From the NCBI RefSeq assembly GCF_011801125.1, contig NZ_CP046171.1, forward strand, positions 7,316,001-7,380,000: a stretch of DNA of 64,000 bases, written 5' to 3'. The stretch is from Nocardia brasiliensis (GTDB lineage Bacteria > Actinomycetota > Actinomycetes > Mycobacteriales > Mycobacteriaceae). Position numbers and translations under genes: made by a program. The notes beneath the pieces are model-generated. The model did no database searches. It had not been told where the DNA came from and saw nothing but the letters and a program-made list of their open reading frames with translations. This document shows positions 26,511 through 37,851 of this stretch, piece by piece (positions within the stretch are counted from its first letter, which is position 1; each line of letters begins with the position of its first letter).

Positions 26511-27056
26511 ATGCGTCGCATGTTCATCCTGATCGCCTCCGTCGCACTGTGCGCCGGCCTCTGGCTCGTGCCGGGCGCGGCCACGGCGACTCCCTCCTAC
26601 TGCGGATTGGTGTGGGGTTCGCTCGACAAAACCGATCCCACGATGTCCACCGCGCCGGTCACCGGCCTGCGCACCGGCAGACACGACTGCTTCGATCGGC
26701 TGGTCATCGATCTCGCCGGGCCGGTGGCCGGCTACCGGGTCGGCTACGTCGACCGGGTGCGCGCGGACGGGTCCGGCACGCCGGTCGCATTGCGCGGCGG
26801 CGCGTTCCTGAACGTCGTTGTGCTCGCACCCGCGTACAACGACGCGGGCCATGCCACCTACCAACCGGCGAACCGCGCCGAGCTGGCCGACCTGGCCGGT
26901 TACCGCACCTTCCGCCAGGTCGCGTTGGCCGGCTCGTTCGAAGGCCAGACCACCGTCGGCCTCGGCGTGCGCGCCCGGCTGCCGATGCGGGTGTTCACCC
27001 TCGACGGCCCCGGCACCGGCTCGCGCATCGTGGTCGACGTAGCACACCTGTGGTAA
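26511..27056 (+). CDS. secreted AMIN-like domain protein
   Basis: A 181-residue exported protein. The signal peptide MRRMFILIASVALCAGLWLV ends near ATA-TPS. The mature part matches actinobacterial AMIN-like domain proteins: CGLVWGSLDKT, RTGRHDCFDRLVIDLAGPVAGYRVGYV, LRGGAFLNVVVLAPAYN and SRIVVDVAHLW. Two cysteines probably form a disulfide. Such proteins are found in cell envelopes of mycolic-acid bacteria; the role is unknown. It precedes the S9 peptidase by 41 bp on the same strand and may share its transcript. Confidence 0.78.
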   Translation: MRRMFILIASVALCAGLWLVPGAATATPSYCGLVWGSLDKTDPTMSTAPVTGLRTGRHDCFDRLVIDLAGPVAGYRVGYVDRVRADGSGTPVALRGGAFLNVVVLAPAYNDAGHATYQPANRAELADLAGYRTFRQVALAGSFEGQTTVGLGVRARLPMRVFTLDGPGTGSRIVVDVAHLW

Positions 27057-27097
27057 CCCCCACGTGCGCATCCGCGCCGCTCGGCAACAATGTGGGG

Positions 27098-29155
27098 ATG
27101 AGCGGCGTTGAGCAGAACGTGACCGATCCTTACCTCTGGCTCGAAGAAGTGACCGGCGAGCGAGCCCTCGATTGGGCGCGGGCGCACAACGACGTCGTCG
27201 TCGAGCGGTTCGCCTCCTCCGACCGGTTCAGCGAACTCGAGCACCGCATCCTGGACATGCTCGACACCGACACCAAGATCGCCTATCCGGGACGGCGCGG
27301 CCGGTGGCTCTACAACTTCTGGCGCGATGCCGAGCATCCCCGCGGCCTGTGGCGGCGCACCACGTTCGCCGAGTACGCCAAGGAGGCGCCGGACTGGGAC
27401 GTGCTGATCGACCTGGACGCGCTGGCCGCCGCCGAGGAGGAGAACTGGGTGTGGGGCGGGGCCGCGGTACTGCGGCCCGAGCAGTCGCGCGCGCTGATCA
27501 GCCTGTCCCGCGGCGGCGCGGACGCCAAGGTGGTGCGCGAATTCGACCTCGGGACAAGGGCGTTCATCGCGCCGGCGGACGGCGGGTACTTCCTGCCCGA
27601 GGCGAAGTCCGAAGTGCGCTGGATCGACCTGGATTCGGTCTACATCGGCACCGATTTCGGGCCCGGCTCGCTCACCGATTCCGGGTATCCGCGCATCGCC
27701 AAGCGCTGGCGGCGCGGCACCGAGCTCGCGGACGCCGAGACCGTCTTCGAGGGCACGGCGCAGGACGTCGCGGTCTCGGCGGGTTATGACCGGACCCCGG
27801 GCTACGAGCGGCATTTCGTCGGCCGCGCCACCGACTTCTTCAACGAGGAGGTCTACCTGATCGGCGCCGACGGCGCGCTCACCCACCTGGACACCCCGAC
27901 CGACGCCAGCGAATCCTGGTACAAGGATTGGCTGCTCGTCCGGCTGAAGTCGCCGTGGGAGGTCGGCGGTCACACCTACCCCGCGGGCGCGCTGCTGGCC
28001 ACCGACTTCGAGCGGTTCCTCGCGGGCGCACGGGAATTCGAGGTGCTCTTCACCCCGGACGCGCACACCTCGCTGCACGGTTACGGCTGGACCGAACGGC
28101 ACCTGCTGCTGATCACCCTGGAAGACGTGCAGACCAAGCTGTACGTGCTGACCCCGGGCGCGGGCGGCTGGCGCCGGGAGTCGCTGGCCGACACCCCGCC
28201 GATGGCGACCACCAGCGTGATGAACCTCGACCCGCTGGAGGGCGGCGACGAATTCATGCTCACCACCAGTGGTTTCACCACACCCGCCACGCTGCTGGCC
28301 GGCTCGGTCGGCGGGCCGACCACCCAGCTCAAGCAGGAGCCGGGGTTCTTCGACGCCGACGGCATCGAGACCGAGCAGTTCTTCGCCACCTCCGACGACG
28401 GCACCGCGGTGCCGTACTTCGTGATCCGGCATCGCGACCGCAAGGGCACGCCCGGCCCGACCGTGATGTCCGGCTACGGCGGCTTCGAGGTCTCCCGCAC
28501 GCCCGCCTACAGCGGCGCGTCCGGCATGGGCTGGCTCGAACGCGGCGGCACCTGGGTGATGACCAACATCCGCGGCGGCGGCGAGTACGGCCCGCAGTGG
28601 CACACCTCGGTGCAGAAGCAGCATCGGCACAAGGTGTACGAGGATTTCGCGGCGATCGCGAAAGACCTTGTGGCCCGTGGCATCACGACCGCGGACCAGC
28701 TCGGCGCGGTGGGCGGCAGCAACGGCGGCCTGCTGATGGGCGTGATGCTGACCCGCTACCCGCAGCTGTTCGGCGCGATCGTGTGCCAGGTGCCGCTGCT
28801 GGACATGAAGCGCTATCACCTGCTGCTCGCGGGCGCGTCCTGGGTCGCCGAGTACGGCGATCCGGACAAGCCCGAGGAATGGGAGTACATCAGCAAGTAC
28901 TCGCCCTACCAGAACGCCCGCGCCGACGTGGCCTACCCGCCGATCCTGCTCACCACCTCCACCCGCGACGATCGGGTGCACCCCGGACACGCCCGCAAGA
29001 TGGCCGCACTGCTGGAGGAGCAGGGCCACGAGTTCTGGTACCACGAGAACATCGAGGGCGGCCACGGCGGCGCGGCGGACAACAAGCAGTCGGCCTTCCA
29101 GGCGGGCCTGATCTACGAGTTCTTCACCCAGATGCTGATCGAGCGAGGCAAATAG
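27098..29155 (+). CDS. prolyl oligopeptidase family S9 serine peptidase
   Basis: A 685-residue cytosolic peptidase. The N-terminal block DPYLWLEEVTGERALDWARAHN is the S9A entry motif. A seven-bladed beta-propeller follows (about 70-410), then the alpha/beta-hydrolase domain. The catalytic serine is Ser541 in GAVGGSNGGLLMG, with the Asp in STRDDRVHPGHARK and the His in EGGHGGAADN. GGFEVSRTPAYSG and NIRGGGEYGPQWH are typical of the family. The ATG at 27098 is used; the frame upstream overlaps the AMIN-like gene in another phase. It cleaves short peptides, probably after proline or basic residues. Confidence 0.9.
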   Translation: MSGVEQNVTDPYLWLEEVTGERALDWARAHNDVVVERFASSDRFSELEHRILDMLDTDTKIAYPGRRGRWLYNFWRDAEHPRGLWRRTTFAEYAKEAPDWDVLIDLDALAAAEEENWVWGGAAVLRPEQSRALISLSRGGADAKVVREFDLGTRAFIAPADGGYFLPEAKSEVRWIDLDSVYIGTDFGPGSLTDSGYPRIAKRWRRGTELADAETVFEGTAQDVAVSAGYDRTPGYERHFVGRATDFFNEEVYLIGADGALTHLDTPTDASESWYKDWLLVRLKSPWEVGGHTYPAGALLATDFERFLAGAREFEVLFTPDAHTSLHGYGWTERHLLLITLEDVQTKLYVLTPGAGGWRRESLADTPPMATTSVMNLDPLEGGDEFMLTTSGFTTPATLLAGSVGGPTTQLKQEPGFFDADGIETEQFFATSDDGTAVPYFVIRHRDRKGTPGPTVMSGYGGFEVSRTPAYSGASGMGWLERGGTWVMTNIRGGGEYGPQWHTSVQKQHRHKVYEDFAAIAKDLVARGITTADQLGAVGGSNGGLLMGVMLTRYPQLFGAIVCQVPLLDMKRYHLLLAGASWVAEYGDPDKPEEWEYISKYSPYQNARADVAYPPILLTTSTRDDRVHPGHARKMAALLEEQGHEFWYHENIEGGHGGAADNKQSAFQAGLIYEFFTQMLIERGK

Positions 29156-29177
29156 CGGCACTTCCCGCGGCAGGGGC

Positions 29178-29209
29178 CTACGGTGTAGTGCAGTCATCTA
29201 CGCCGTAGA
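29178..29209. promoter_or_regulatory. paired palindromes upstream of tetR
   Basis: CTAC-GGT-GTAG (29178-29188) and TCTAC-GCC-GTAGA (29197-29209) lie 22-53 bp before the TetR start at 29231. The second is a perfect 5-bp palindrome with a 3-bp centre. They are probable autoregulatory operators of the downstream TetR; binding is inferred. Confidence 0.6.
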
Positions 29210-29230
29210 CCCGGCCAGGGAGGAACAGTC

Positions 29231-29863
29231 GTGCAGGCCGAGAACACCGCCGCACAGCCGAAACGTCGCAGCGCCGCCCCGCAGCGCCGAGTCTCGTTGA
29301 ACCGCGATCACATCGCCGCGGTCGCGTTGCGGCTCATCGACGAGACCGGGGTCGACGGTTTCTCCATGCGCAGGCTCGGCGCGGCGCTCGGCGCCGACCC
29401 GATGGCGGCCTACCGGCATTTCGCCGATCAGCAGGACCTGTTCGACGCGGTGGCCGCGACCATGTTCAGCGAGCTGGACATGGCATCGCTGCCCTGGCAG
29501 GAGCCGTGGCGCGAACTCATGCGCGCCTACACCCATCGGTTGCGCTCCACGCTGCGGCGGCATCCGAACGCGGTGCCGGTGTTCGCGACTCGGCCGGTGC
29601 GCAGCGAGTCCGCGCTGGAGACCGGCGGCTGGCTGGTGGAACACCTGCAGGGCGCGGGCTTTCCGGCACAGGTCGCCGCGCAGCTGACGCAGTGCCTGCG
29701 CGAGTACGTGCTCGGTCACCTGCTCAGCTCCACCATCGCCGCGGTACGCGCGGACCACGATGCGACCGAGGACACGGCACCGGCCGACCATTTCGATATC
29801 GGCGTCGACGCGATGCTCGACGGGTTCGCCCGGCACCTCGAGACACCGCGCAGGCACCACTAA
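29231..29863 (+). CDS. TetR-family transcriptional regulator
   Basis: A 210-residue TetR repressor. The HTH is AVALRLIDETGVDGFSMRRLGAALGADPMAAYRHFADQQ, of the TetR class whose C-terminal domain is TetR_C-like. The start is GTG at 29231 with GGGAGG 7 bp upstream. Two similar palindromes lie in its promoter, consistent with self-repression. It meets an alpha/beta hydrolase gene tail to tail with a 4-bp overlap. The target gene is not obvious, because the only same-strand neighbour is the upstream S9 peptidase. Confidence 0.84.
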   Translation: MQAENTAAQPKRRSAAPQRRVSLNRDHIAAVALRLIDETGVDGFSMRRLGAALGADPMAAYRHFADQQDLFDAVAATMFSELDMASLPWQEPWRELMRAYTHRLRSTLRRHPNAVPVFATRPVRSESALETGGWLVEHLQGAGFPAQVAAQLTQCLREYVLGHLLSSTIAAVRADHDATEDTAPADHFDIGVDAMLDGFARHLETPRRHH

Positions 29864-30717
29864 CGGTCGCGCAACCACTTCTCGATCCGGTCCACCGTGC
29901 CGGTGTAGTCGCGGATCCAGCCGTTGTGCCCCAACGGCTGCGGCGCGTGCCAGGTGCTCACCTCCGCCTTGGGCAGCTTGCCGAGCAGGTGCTCGGCCGA
30001 GCCGGGCGGGGTGAGTTCGTCGCCGGTCATGGTGATCGACAGCACCGGCAGCTTCAGCCGGGCGATCCGTTCCTCGTAGTCGATATCGGCGCCGACCGGC
30101 ACGAACCGGCCGGTGCGCGCGAGCCGGGCCCAGTCCGAGATCAACACCTTGGACTGCCTGCCGAAACCCATCGAGATCCGGTCGCCCGGCCAGAAGCCGG
30201 CCAGGTTCGCCGTCAGCGAGACGGCCGCGGTGCCGACGAGCATGCCCGGACCCGAAAGTCCCCGGTAGCCACGGTGATACGGCGTGCCGGAGGCGATCAG
30301 GATCAGCCCGCCGAGCCTGCCGCGGATCCGCGAGGCGTACATCACGGCGAGCTGACCGCCCATGCTGTGCCCGAGCAGGTACGGCGTGCTCGCCGGGAAC
30401 CGATCGCGCACCACCTGGAAGATCGCCGGGAAGTCGACCGAGACCAGCTCGTGGTAGCCGTAGGTGCTCGCGGCGCTCGGCTTCGGCGTGCTCGCCCCGT
30501 TGCCACGCAACTCACCGATGGCCACGTCGAAGCCGCGCCGGGACAAACCCAGGGCGAAACCGTCGTAGTACTCGCCGGGCACCCCGAGACCCGGCACGAT
30601 CACCAGCACCGGGCGCGGGGCGTCCGGAGTGACCGGATGCCGGTGCGCACCCGAGGCGGGAAGCAACCGAACCGGCACCGTGCTGCCGTCCGGCATCTGG
30701 ATCGGGACCGTCTCCAT
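29860..30717 (-). CDS. alpha/beta hydrolase
   Basis: A 285-residue cytosolic alpha/beta hydrolase. The oxyanion region is VIVPGLGVPGEYYDGFALGL, the nucleophile elbow is LLGHSMGGQLAV, the acid is in TMTGDELTPPGS, and the His in APQPLGHNGWIRD. PYHRGYRGLSGPG is a feature of the YjjU/esterase-like proteins described as 'serine aminopeptidase S33-like'. The ATG at 30717 is preferred to the longer frame, which runs into the neighbouring tetR gene. The substrate is unknown; it lies 29 bp downstream of a TetR gene on the same strand, which may control it. Confidence 0.82.
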   Translation of the reverse strand: METVPIQMPDGSTVPVRLLPASGAHRHPVTPDAPRPVLVIVPGLGVPGEYYDGFALGLSRRGFDVAIGELRGNGASTPKPSAASTYGYHELVSVDFPAIFQVVRDRFPASTPYLLGHSMGGQLAVMYASRIRGRLGGLILIASGTPYHRGYRGLSGPGMLVGTAAVSLTANLAGFWPGDRISMGFGRQSKVLISDWARLARTGRFVPVGADIDYEERIARLKLPVLSITMTGDELTPPGSAEHLLGKLPKAEVSTWHAPQPLGHNGWIRDYTGTVDRIEKWLRDR

Positions 30718-30746
30718 GCCGGGCACGCTACCGCGCCATGGCCGGG

Positions 30747-31379
30747 TCAAGCCCGGACGGCTCCCATGATCACCCTGCTCAGCACCCTGATCACATCGTC
30801 GAGCGGCGGGCGAGGGTCGGCGCCGCTCCACGAATCCACCACGTAGTTGACCGCGCCGATGACGGCCAGCACGCGCATCTCGTAGTCGCCGGTCGGGATC
30901 TCCCCCTGCAGCGCCGCGTCCTCCGCGGCTCCGGCCAGCAGCGAGCCCCACACCCGGCGCAGCTCCAACCGGAACTTCTCCACCTTGGGGCCCGCGCCGA
31001 CCACCTCGACCAGCGCCACGCGCGCCTTGCGCGGATCCGAGCCGATGGACTCGACGTAGGCGCGCACGGAGGCGTCGATGATCTCGAGCACGCTCGCGTC
31101 GGTCTTCGATTCCAGCGCCTTGGCCACCGCGTCGCGCGATTCCCGATCGATCTGCTCGTACAGCTCTAGTAGTAAGGACTCGCGGCCGGTGAACTCCTCG
31201 TAGAACTGTCGCGAGGAGAGTCCGGCGTCCTTACAGATGGCGCCGACCGAACTATTGGCGTAGCCGTCGCGTGCGAAGACCGTCAGGCCTGATTCCAGAA
31301 AACGCGCACGCCGCTGACGTTGCCGGTCCTCGACGGGTTGCCCGGCATACATTCGACCCGTATTCGCATCCTGAGACAT
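30747..31379 (-). CDS. TetR-family transcriptional regulator
   Basis: A TetR regulator of about 210 residues. The HTH is FLESGLTVFARDGYANSSVGAICKDAGLSSRQFYEEFTGRE, the type found near fatty-acid and beta-oxidation genes in actinobacteria (phenylalanine-tyrosine replaced by QFYEEF). The C-terminal half is helical and carries VLAVIGAVNYVVDSW. The start is uncertain: ATG 31379 is used, but ATG 31355 and an upstream TTG at 31439 are in frame and none has a clear ribosome-binding site. It precedes the hydrolase gene by 29 bp on the same strand. Confidence 0.78.
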   Translation of the reverse strand: MSQDANTGRMYAGQPVEDRQRQRRARFLESGLTVFARDGYANSSVGAICKDAGLSSRQFYEEFTGRESLLLELYEQIDRESRDAVAKALESKTDASVLEIIDASVRAYVESIGSDPRKARVALVEVVGAGPKVEKFRLELRRVWGSLLAGAAEDAALQGEIPTGDYEMRVLAVIGAVNYVVDSWSGADPRPPLDDVIRVLSRVIMGAVRA

Positions 31380-31801
31380 TGGGCCAGACAATACAGAAGC
31401 GTCAGAAGGGCTCCACATCGATCGGGCGGTTAGTTTCAACCATGGCCTGACCGGGCGTTTGCCGAGGGTTGGCAGGTTCGTTGCACACCCAATGCGACCG
31501 CAACGAAAGCGAGACGCGCGGCTCTTAACAGAATCCTTCCGAGCACGGAAAACAGTTTTTCAGACCGTCCGAGACTTCTTCTGATTGCCGAGAGCTGCCC
31601 TGTCACTGAATGTTTGCCGAAACAGTTCTAACAGTTCGGTCACAACAGGCGTGGTCGATTTTGACGGGAATTCATAGAATTATTCGGAAAACCGAACTGG
31701 TCCGCCCGTTAAGTCGGATTCATCCCATCTGCGAATACGCTCCGAATTGACCGAACGCCAAGAGTCGCAAGCGATCCCCCGGCCCGCCGACACTCCGACG
31801 G
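31380..31801. other. AT-richer intergenic region upstream of tetR
   Basis: This 422-bp gap is clearly less GC-rich than its surroundings, with runs such as GGAAAACAGTTTTTCAG and GAATTATTCGG. A small hairpin TTCGG-AAAA-CCGAA lies at about 31684-31697, close behind the 3' end of marR read leftward. AACAGTTC occurs twice in quick succession near 31620. No reading frame has coding character. It may hold a long leader, a small RNA or a remnant of transferred DNA. Confidence 0.4.
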
Positions 31802-32266
31802 TTACCCCTTTGTGACGGAAGGTGTTTCGGGCTGCACCGAGTCGAACAGGTCCGCACAACGGGTGAGCAACTCCTGCAGCGTGGCGCGTTCGGCGTCGGT
31901 GAAACCGGCGGCGACCGCGCGCTCCACCCGCACCGCACGGGCGTCGGCGTCCCGCATCACCGCGGTACCCGCCTCGGTCAGCCTGGTCTCCAGGATGTTC
32001 TTGTGCCACGCGTGCGGGGTCCGCTCGATCAGACCGCGCTCCTGCAGGTTGGACAGGATGGTGTTCATCGTCGGCGGCGTGACACCGCAGAGCCGAGCCA
32101 GTGCGGCGGCCGAGATGCCGGGGTTCTCGTCGAGGTGCAGCAGCGCGGCGTACTGCGGCACGGTGACGCCCGCCGGCTTCAACGCGGCGTGCTTGGCCGT
32201 CTGCAGAGCCTGCTCGGCGCGCTTCACATACGAACCGACACGCTCGGCGGAAGGCAGGGACGTCAT
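31802..32266 (-). CDS. MarR-family transcriptional regulator
   Basis: A winged-helix regulator of about 154 residues. Helices QYAALLHLDENPGISAAALARLCGVTPPTMNTILSNLQERGLI form the DNA-binding region, with the wing reading RTPHAWHKNILETRLTEAG. The ATG at 32266 (MTSLPSAERVGSYVKR) is used; ATG 32287 is also in frame. It is divergent from the SMP-30-like lipoprotein gene across two overlapping palindromes containing TTAGA/TCTAA and AATCTAGATT. MarR proteins normally bind such sites and release on small phenolic or oxidant ligands, so it probably controls the lipoprotein and itself. Confidence 0.85.
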   Translation of the reverse strand: MTSLPSAERVGSYVKRAEQALQTAKHAALKPAGVTVPQYAALLHLDENPGISAAALARLCGVTPPTMNTILSNLQERGLIERTPHAWHKNILETRLTEAGTAVMRDADARAVRVERAVAAGFTDAERATLQELLTRCADLFDSVQPETPSVTKG

Positions 32267-32312
32267 CACCCGATCGTATCCGCCCATCCGAGCATTAGAT
32301 TCTTGACGGATG

Positions 32313-32332
32313 TTAGAACTCTAATCTAGATT
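32313..32332. promoter_or_regulatory. overlapping palindromes, probable MarR operator
   Basis: TTAGA-AC-TCTAA (32313-32324) overlaps the perfect 10-bp palindrome AATCTAGATT (32323-32332). A further TTAGATTC half-site occurs at about 32295. They lie between the divergent marR and SMP-30 lipoprotein starts, where a MarR dimer would cover both promoters. Inferred function, directly visible symmetry. Confidence 0.7.
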
Positions 32333-32362
32333 CGGGCACATCCAATGATGAGAGGCCTGATC

Positions 32363-33379
32363 ATGCAGCACTCCACCCGACGTCGCCTTTCGACCCTGGC
32401 CATCGCCCTGGCCTGCGGCGCGATCGCGGCCTGCGGCACCGACGACGCCGCGGCACCCACCCCCACCGCCCAGAGCACCCGAATCAGCACCGCCTACACG
32501 CTGCCGAGCGAGCACGCCTACCCCGAGGGCATCGCCGCCGACCCGCGCACCGGCGACACCTACGTCGGCTCGTTCACCACCGGCGCGATCTACCGCGCCA
32601 CCCCCGGCGCCGCGGCGGCCGAGGTCTTCCTGCCCGAGGGGACCGACGGGCGCAAGACCGCCAACGGCGTGAAAGTCGATCAGGCGGGCAGACTCTGGGT
32701 GACGGACTCGTCCACCGGAGCCGCGGTGTACGACACCGCTACTCGCGCGCTGATCGCCCGATTCGATGTCGCCGCAACGACACCCAGATTCATCAACGAC
32801 CTGGCCGTGACGCCGGACGGCACGGCCTACCTGACCGATTCGGTGCGCGGCGTGGTCTATCGCGTCACCGCCGAGCAGCTCGCCACCGCCGCCGCGCACG
32901 GCGGCCGCGGCGAACTCACCGCGCAATTCGACCTGAATACCGTTCTCGCCCCGCATGATCCGAGTGGCTACACCCTCAACGGCATCGTGGCCGATCCCGC
33001 AGGACGCTACCTGCTGGTCGTCGACATGAACCTCGGCGAGCTCTACCGGATCGATCTCACCCCCGGCGGCGCAGGGCAGACGCGCAAGGTCGCGCTGCGC
33101 GGCGGTGACCTGAAGTTCGGCGATGGGCTGGAACTGCACGACAACACCCTGTGGGCGGTGCAGAACAAGACCGACACGATCTCGCGCTGGACGCTCGCCG
33201 ACGACGCGACGACGGCCACCCTGGACGCCCAGCTGACCGACGAATCCCTGGACCTGCCAACCACATTGGTGCGCATGGCGGACCGGCTCCTGGTCGTCGC
33301 CTCACAATTCGACAAGGGCGGCCCGATGGGCCAAGGCACGCCGGGACCGTTCACCGTCCGCGCGGTGACCGGGATCTGA
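32363..33379 (+). CDS. SMP-30/gluconolactonase-like lipoprotein
   Basis: A 338-residue exported beta-propeller. The signal peptide ends in the lipobox IAAC-G with the lipidated Cys at about residue 24. The propeller repeats are visible as YPEGIAADPRTGDTYVGSF, NGVKVDQAGRLWVTDSSTG, INDLAVTPDGTAYLTDS and LNGIVADPAGRYLLVVD. These match the SMP-30/Gluconolactonase/LRE domain. The ATG at 32363 has GAGAGG about 8 bp upstream; an earlier ATG at 32345 is possible. It probably binds or hydrolyses a lactone-like small molecule outside the membrane. It is likely MarR-controlled through the operator at 32313. Confidence 0.84.
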   Translation: MQHSTRRRLSTLAIALACGAIAACGTDDAAAPTPTAQSTRISTAYTLPSEHAYPEGIAADPRTGDTYVGSFTTGAIYRATPGAAAAEVFLPEGTDGRKTANGVKVDQAGRLWVTDSSTGAAVYDTATRALIARFDVAATTPRFINDLAVTPDGTAYLTDSVRGVVYRVTAEQLATAAAHGGRGELTAQFDLNTVLAPHDPSGYTLNGIVADPAGRYLLVVDMNLGELYRIDLTPGGAGQTRKVALRGGDLKFGDGLELHDNTLWAVQNKTDTISRWTLADDATTATLDAQLTDESLDLPTTLVRMADRLLVVASQFDKGGPMGQGTPGPFTVRAVTGI

Positions 33380-33413
33380 GCGCTGAGCAGGCGCGAGAAA
33401 CGCCGCGACAAAG

Positions 33414-33451
33414 CCGAAAGCCGGCCCACCCGAGGGTGGACCGGCTTTCGG
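33414..33451. terminator. bidirectional terminator between SMP-30 gene and groEL2
   Basis: An 18-bp stem (CCGAAAGCCGGCCCACCC with GGGTGGACCGGCTTTCGG, one mismatch) with a tight loop lies 34 bp after one stop and 30 bp before the convergent one. It is a U-less actinobacterial terminator serving both genes. Confidence 0.85.
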
Positions 33452-33481
33452 TGTACTGCAGGTGTTGCCGGGAGGCAGGAC

Positions 33482-35616
<2,135 letters not shown>

Positions 35617-35703
35617 CGCTATAGCTTAGCGGCCCGCAGGGCGGCGTAGATTGCGGAAGGGAATCATGATCATTTTCGATATTCTCCGCTAAGGGGGACG
35701 GCC

Positions 35704-37773
35704 GTGCACGACCTGCCCTTCGATTCGCTGTACCGGCACGACTTCGCGCGGGTGGCGGTGGCCGTGCCCCTGGTGCGGGTCGCTGACCCGGCGGACAACG
35801 TGGCGCAGACCCTGCTGCTGGCCGAGCAGGCTGCGGCCGACGGCGCGGTGCTGACCGTGTTCCCCGAGCTCGGGCTCTCCTGCTACACCGCGGACGACCT
35901 GTTCCACCAGGACGCGCTCGACGACGCGGTGCAGGCCGCGCTGGCCGAGGTGGTGGCCGCGAGCGCGCGCCTCGACACCGTGCTCGTGGTCGGCGCGCCG
36001 GTGCGCGCGCAGGGACGACTGTTCAATTGCGCGATCGCGATATCCGCGGGCGTGATACTCGGCGCCGTGCCGAAGAGCTATCTTCCGAATTATCGTGAGT
36101 TCTACGAGAAGCGGCAATTCGCCGCAGCCAGAGAAAATCTCGACACCCACATCACCATCGCCGGTCAGCGGGTGCCGTTCGGCGCGGATCTGTTGTTCTC
36201 GGCGAGCAATCTCGACGGTTTCGTTTTTCATCTGGAAATCTGCGAGGACGGCTGGGTTCCGTTGCCGCCCAGCGGTTATGCGGCATTGGCCGGGGCCACC
36301 GTGCTGGTCAATCTGTCGGCGAGCAATATCGTCATCGGCAAGGCCGATTACCGCCGCGCGCTGTGCACCTCGCACTCGGCGCGCTACCTGGCCGCGTACC
36401 TGTATTCGGCTGCGGGACACGGCGAATCGACCACCGACCTGGCCTGGGACGGGCAGGCCATGGTGTGCGAGAACGGCGACCTGCTCGCCGAGGGCGCACG
36501 CTTCGCCGACCGGCCGCAGCTGGTCACCGCCGATCTCGACCTGCGGCGACTGGCCGCTGATCGGTTGCGCACCACCAGCTTTGCCGACAATGTGCACGAT
36601 CACCGCGAGCGACTGGCCCGGATGCGCCGCATCGACGTGCGGCTGCCGATCCCACGGGCGGCCGTGCCGCTGCGCCGCGAAATCGAGCGCTTCCCTTACG
36701 TTCCCGCCGATCCGGCGGTGCGCAACGAGCGCTGCGCCGAGGTACAGCACATACAGGTGGAAGGGTTGAGCACCCGACTGCGAGCCACCGGCACCGAGCG
36801 GGTGGTGCTCGGGGTCTCCGGTGGGCTGGACTCCACGCTGGCGCTCATCGTCGCGGCGAAGACCATGGATCGGCTCGGCCTGCCCAGGGCGAATGTGCTG
36901 GCCTACACCATGCCCGGCTTCGCGACTAGCACCAGGACCCGTACCGACGCGCACCGGCTGATGGACGCGCTCGGGGTCACCGCGCACGAGATCGACATCC
37001 GCCCCTCGGCCACCCAGATGCTGCGCGACCTCGGGCATCCGGCCGCCGACGGCGTCGCGCAATACGACGTCACCTACGAGAACGTGCAAGCGGGCGAACG
37101 CACTTCGCACCTGTTCCGGCTGGCGAACCAGCACGGAGCGCTGGTGCTCGGCACCGGCGATCTCAGCGAACTCGCGCTCGGCTGGTGCACTTTCGGGGTC
37201 GGCGACCACATGGCGCACTACAGCGTGAACGCCTCGGTGCCGAAAACCCTGATCAAGTACCTGATCGCGTGGTCGGTCGCCACCGGCGAGTTCGGGCCCG
37301 CGGCCGGCGAGGTGCTCGATTCCATTCTGCGCACCGAGATCTCGCCGGAACTGGTGCCCGACACCGGCGCCGCGCGATCCGACGGCGGTACGGCCCCGAG
37401 CCAGAGTTCCGAGGCCACCGTGGGGCCCTACGAGTTGCAGGACTTCCACCTGTACTACCTGCTGCGGTTCGGCTACCGGCCGAGCCGCATCGCCTACCTC
37501 GCCCGGCACGCGTGGTCGGATCCCGGCCGCGGCAGCTGGCCCGATCTGATTCCGGCCGATCAGCGCAACGCCTACGACCTGCCGACCATCAAGCACTGGC
37601 TCGCGGAGTTCCTGCGCCGATTCGTGCAGACCAGCCAGTTCAAACGCTCGACCCTGCCCAACGCGCCGAAGGTCGGTTCCGGCGGTTCGCTGTCCCCGCG
37701 CGGTGATTGGCGCGCGCCGAGCGACGCCTCGGCCGCCGCCTGGCTCGACGAGCTCGCCCGCAACGTGCCGTAG
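35704..37773 (+). CDS. nadE: glutamine-dependent NAD+ synthetase
   Basis: A 689-residue two-domain enzyme that makes NAD from deamido-NAD using glutamine. The N-terminal nitrilase-type glutaminase has its triad Glu55 (VFPELGLSC), Lys124 ([15 protein letters not shown]) and Cys180 (LEICEDGW). The C-terminal synthetase has the PP-loop [13 protein letters not shown]. Size and layout match M. tuberculosis NadE (Rv2438c, 679 aa). The GTG at 35704 follows AAGGGGG. A SUFU-domain gene follows 78 bp downstream on the same strand. Confidence 0.95.
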   Translation: MHDLPFDSLYRHDFARVAVAVPLVRVADPADNVAQTLLLAEQAAADGAVLTVFPELGLSCYTADDLFHQDALDDAVQAALAEVVAASARLDTVLVVGAPVRAQGRLFNCAIAISAGVILGAVPKSYLPNYREFYEKRQFAAARENLDTHITIAGQRVPFGADLLFSASNLDGFVFHLEICEDGWVPLPPSGYAALAGATVLVNLSASNIVIGKADYRRALCTSHSARYLAAYLYSAAGHGESTTDLAWDGQAMVCENGDLLAEGARFADRPQLVTADLDLRRLAADRLRTTSFADNVHDHRERLARMRRIDVRLPIPRAAVPLRREIERFPYVPADPAVRNERCAEVQHIQVEGLSTRLRATGTERVVLGVSGGLDSTLALIVAAKTMDRLGLPRANVLAYTMPGFATSTRTRTDAHRLMDALGVTAHEIDIRPSATQMLRDLGHPAADGVAQYDVTYENVQAGERTSHLFRLANQHGALVLGTGDLSELALGWCTFGVGDHMAHYSVNASVPKTLIKYLIAWSVATGEFGPAAGEVLDSILRTEISPELVPDTGAARSDGGTAPSQSSEATVGPYELQDFHLYYLLRFGYRPSRIAYLARHAWSDPGRGSWPDLIPADQRNAYDLPTIKHWLAEFLRRFVQTSQFKRSTLPNAPKVGSGGSLSPRGDWRAPSDASAAAWLDELARNVP

Positions 37774-37851
37774 CCCGCGACGCGCGGCACCGGCTGCCCG
37801 CCAACACAATCCGCCCAGCGCCACGCGGGGCGGCGGACTTAGGGTGGCGGT

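Noticed and set aside
26291..26584. 98-residue extension of the M19 dipeptidase
   Set aside because: Composition is non-coding and an ideal AGGAGG precedes the TTG at 26290.
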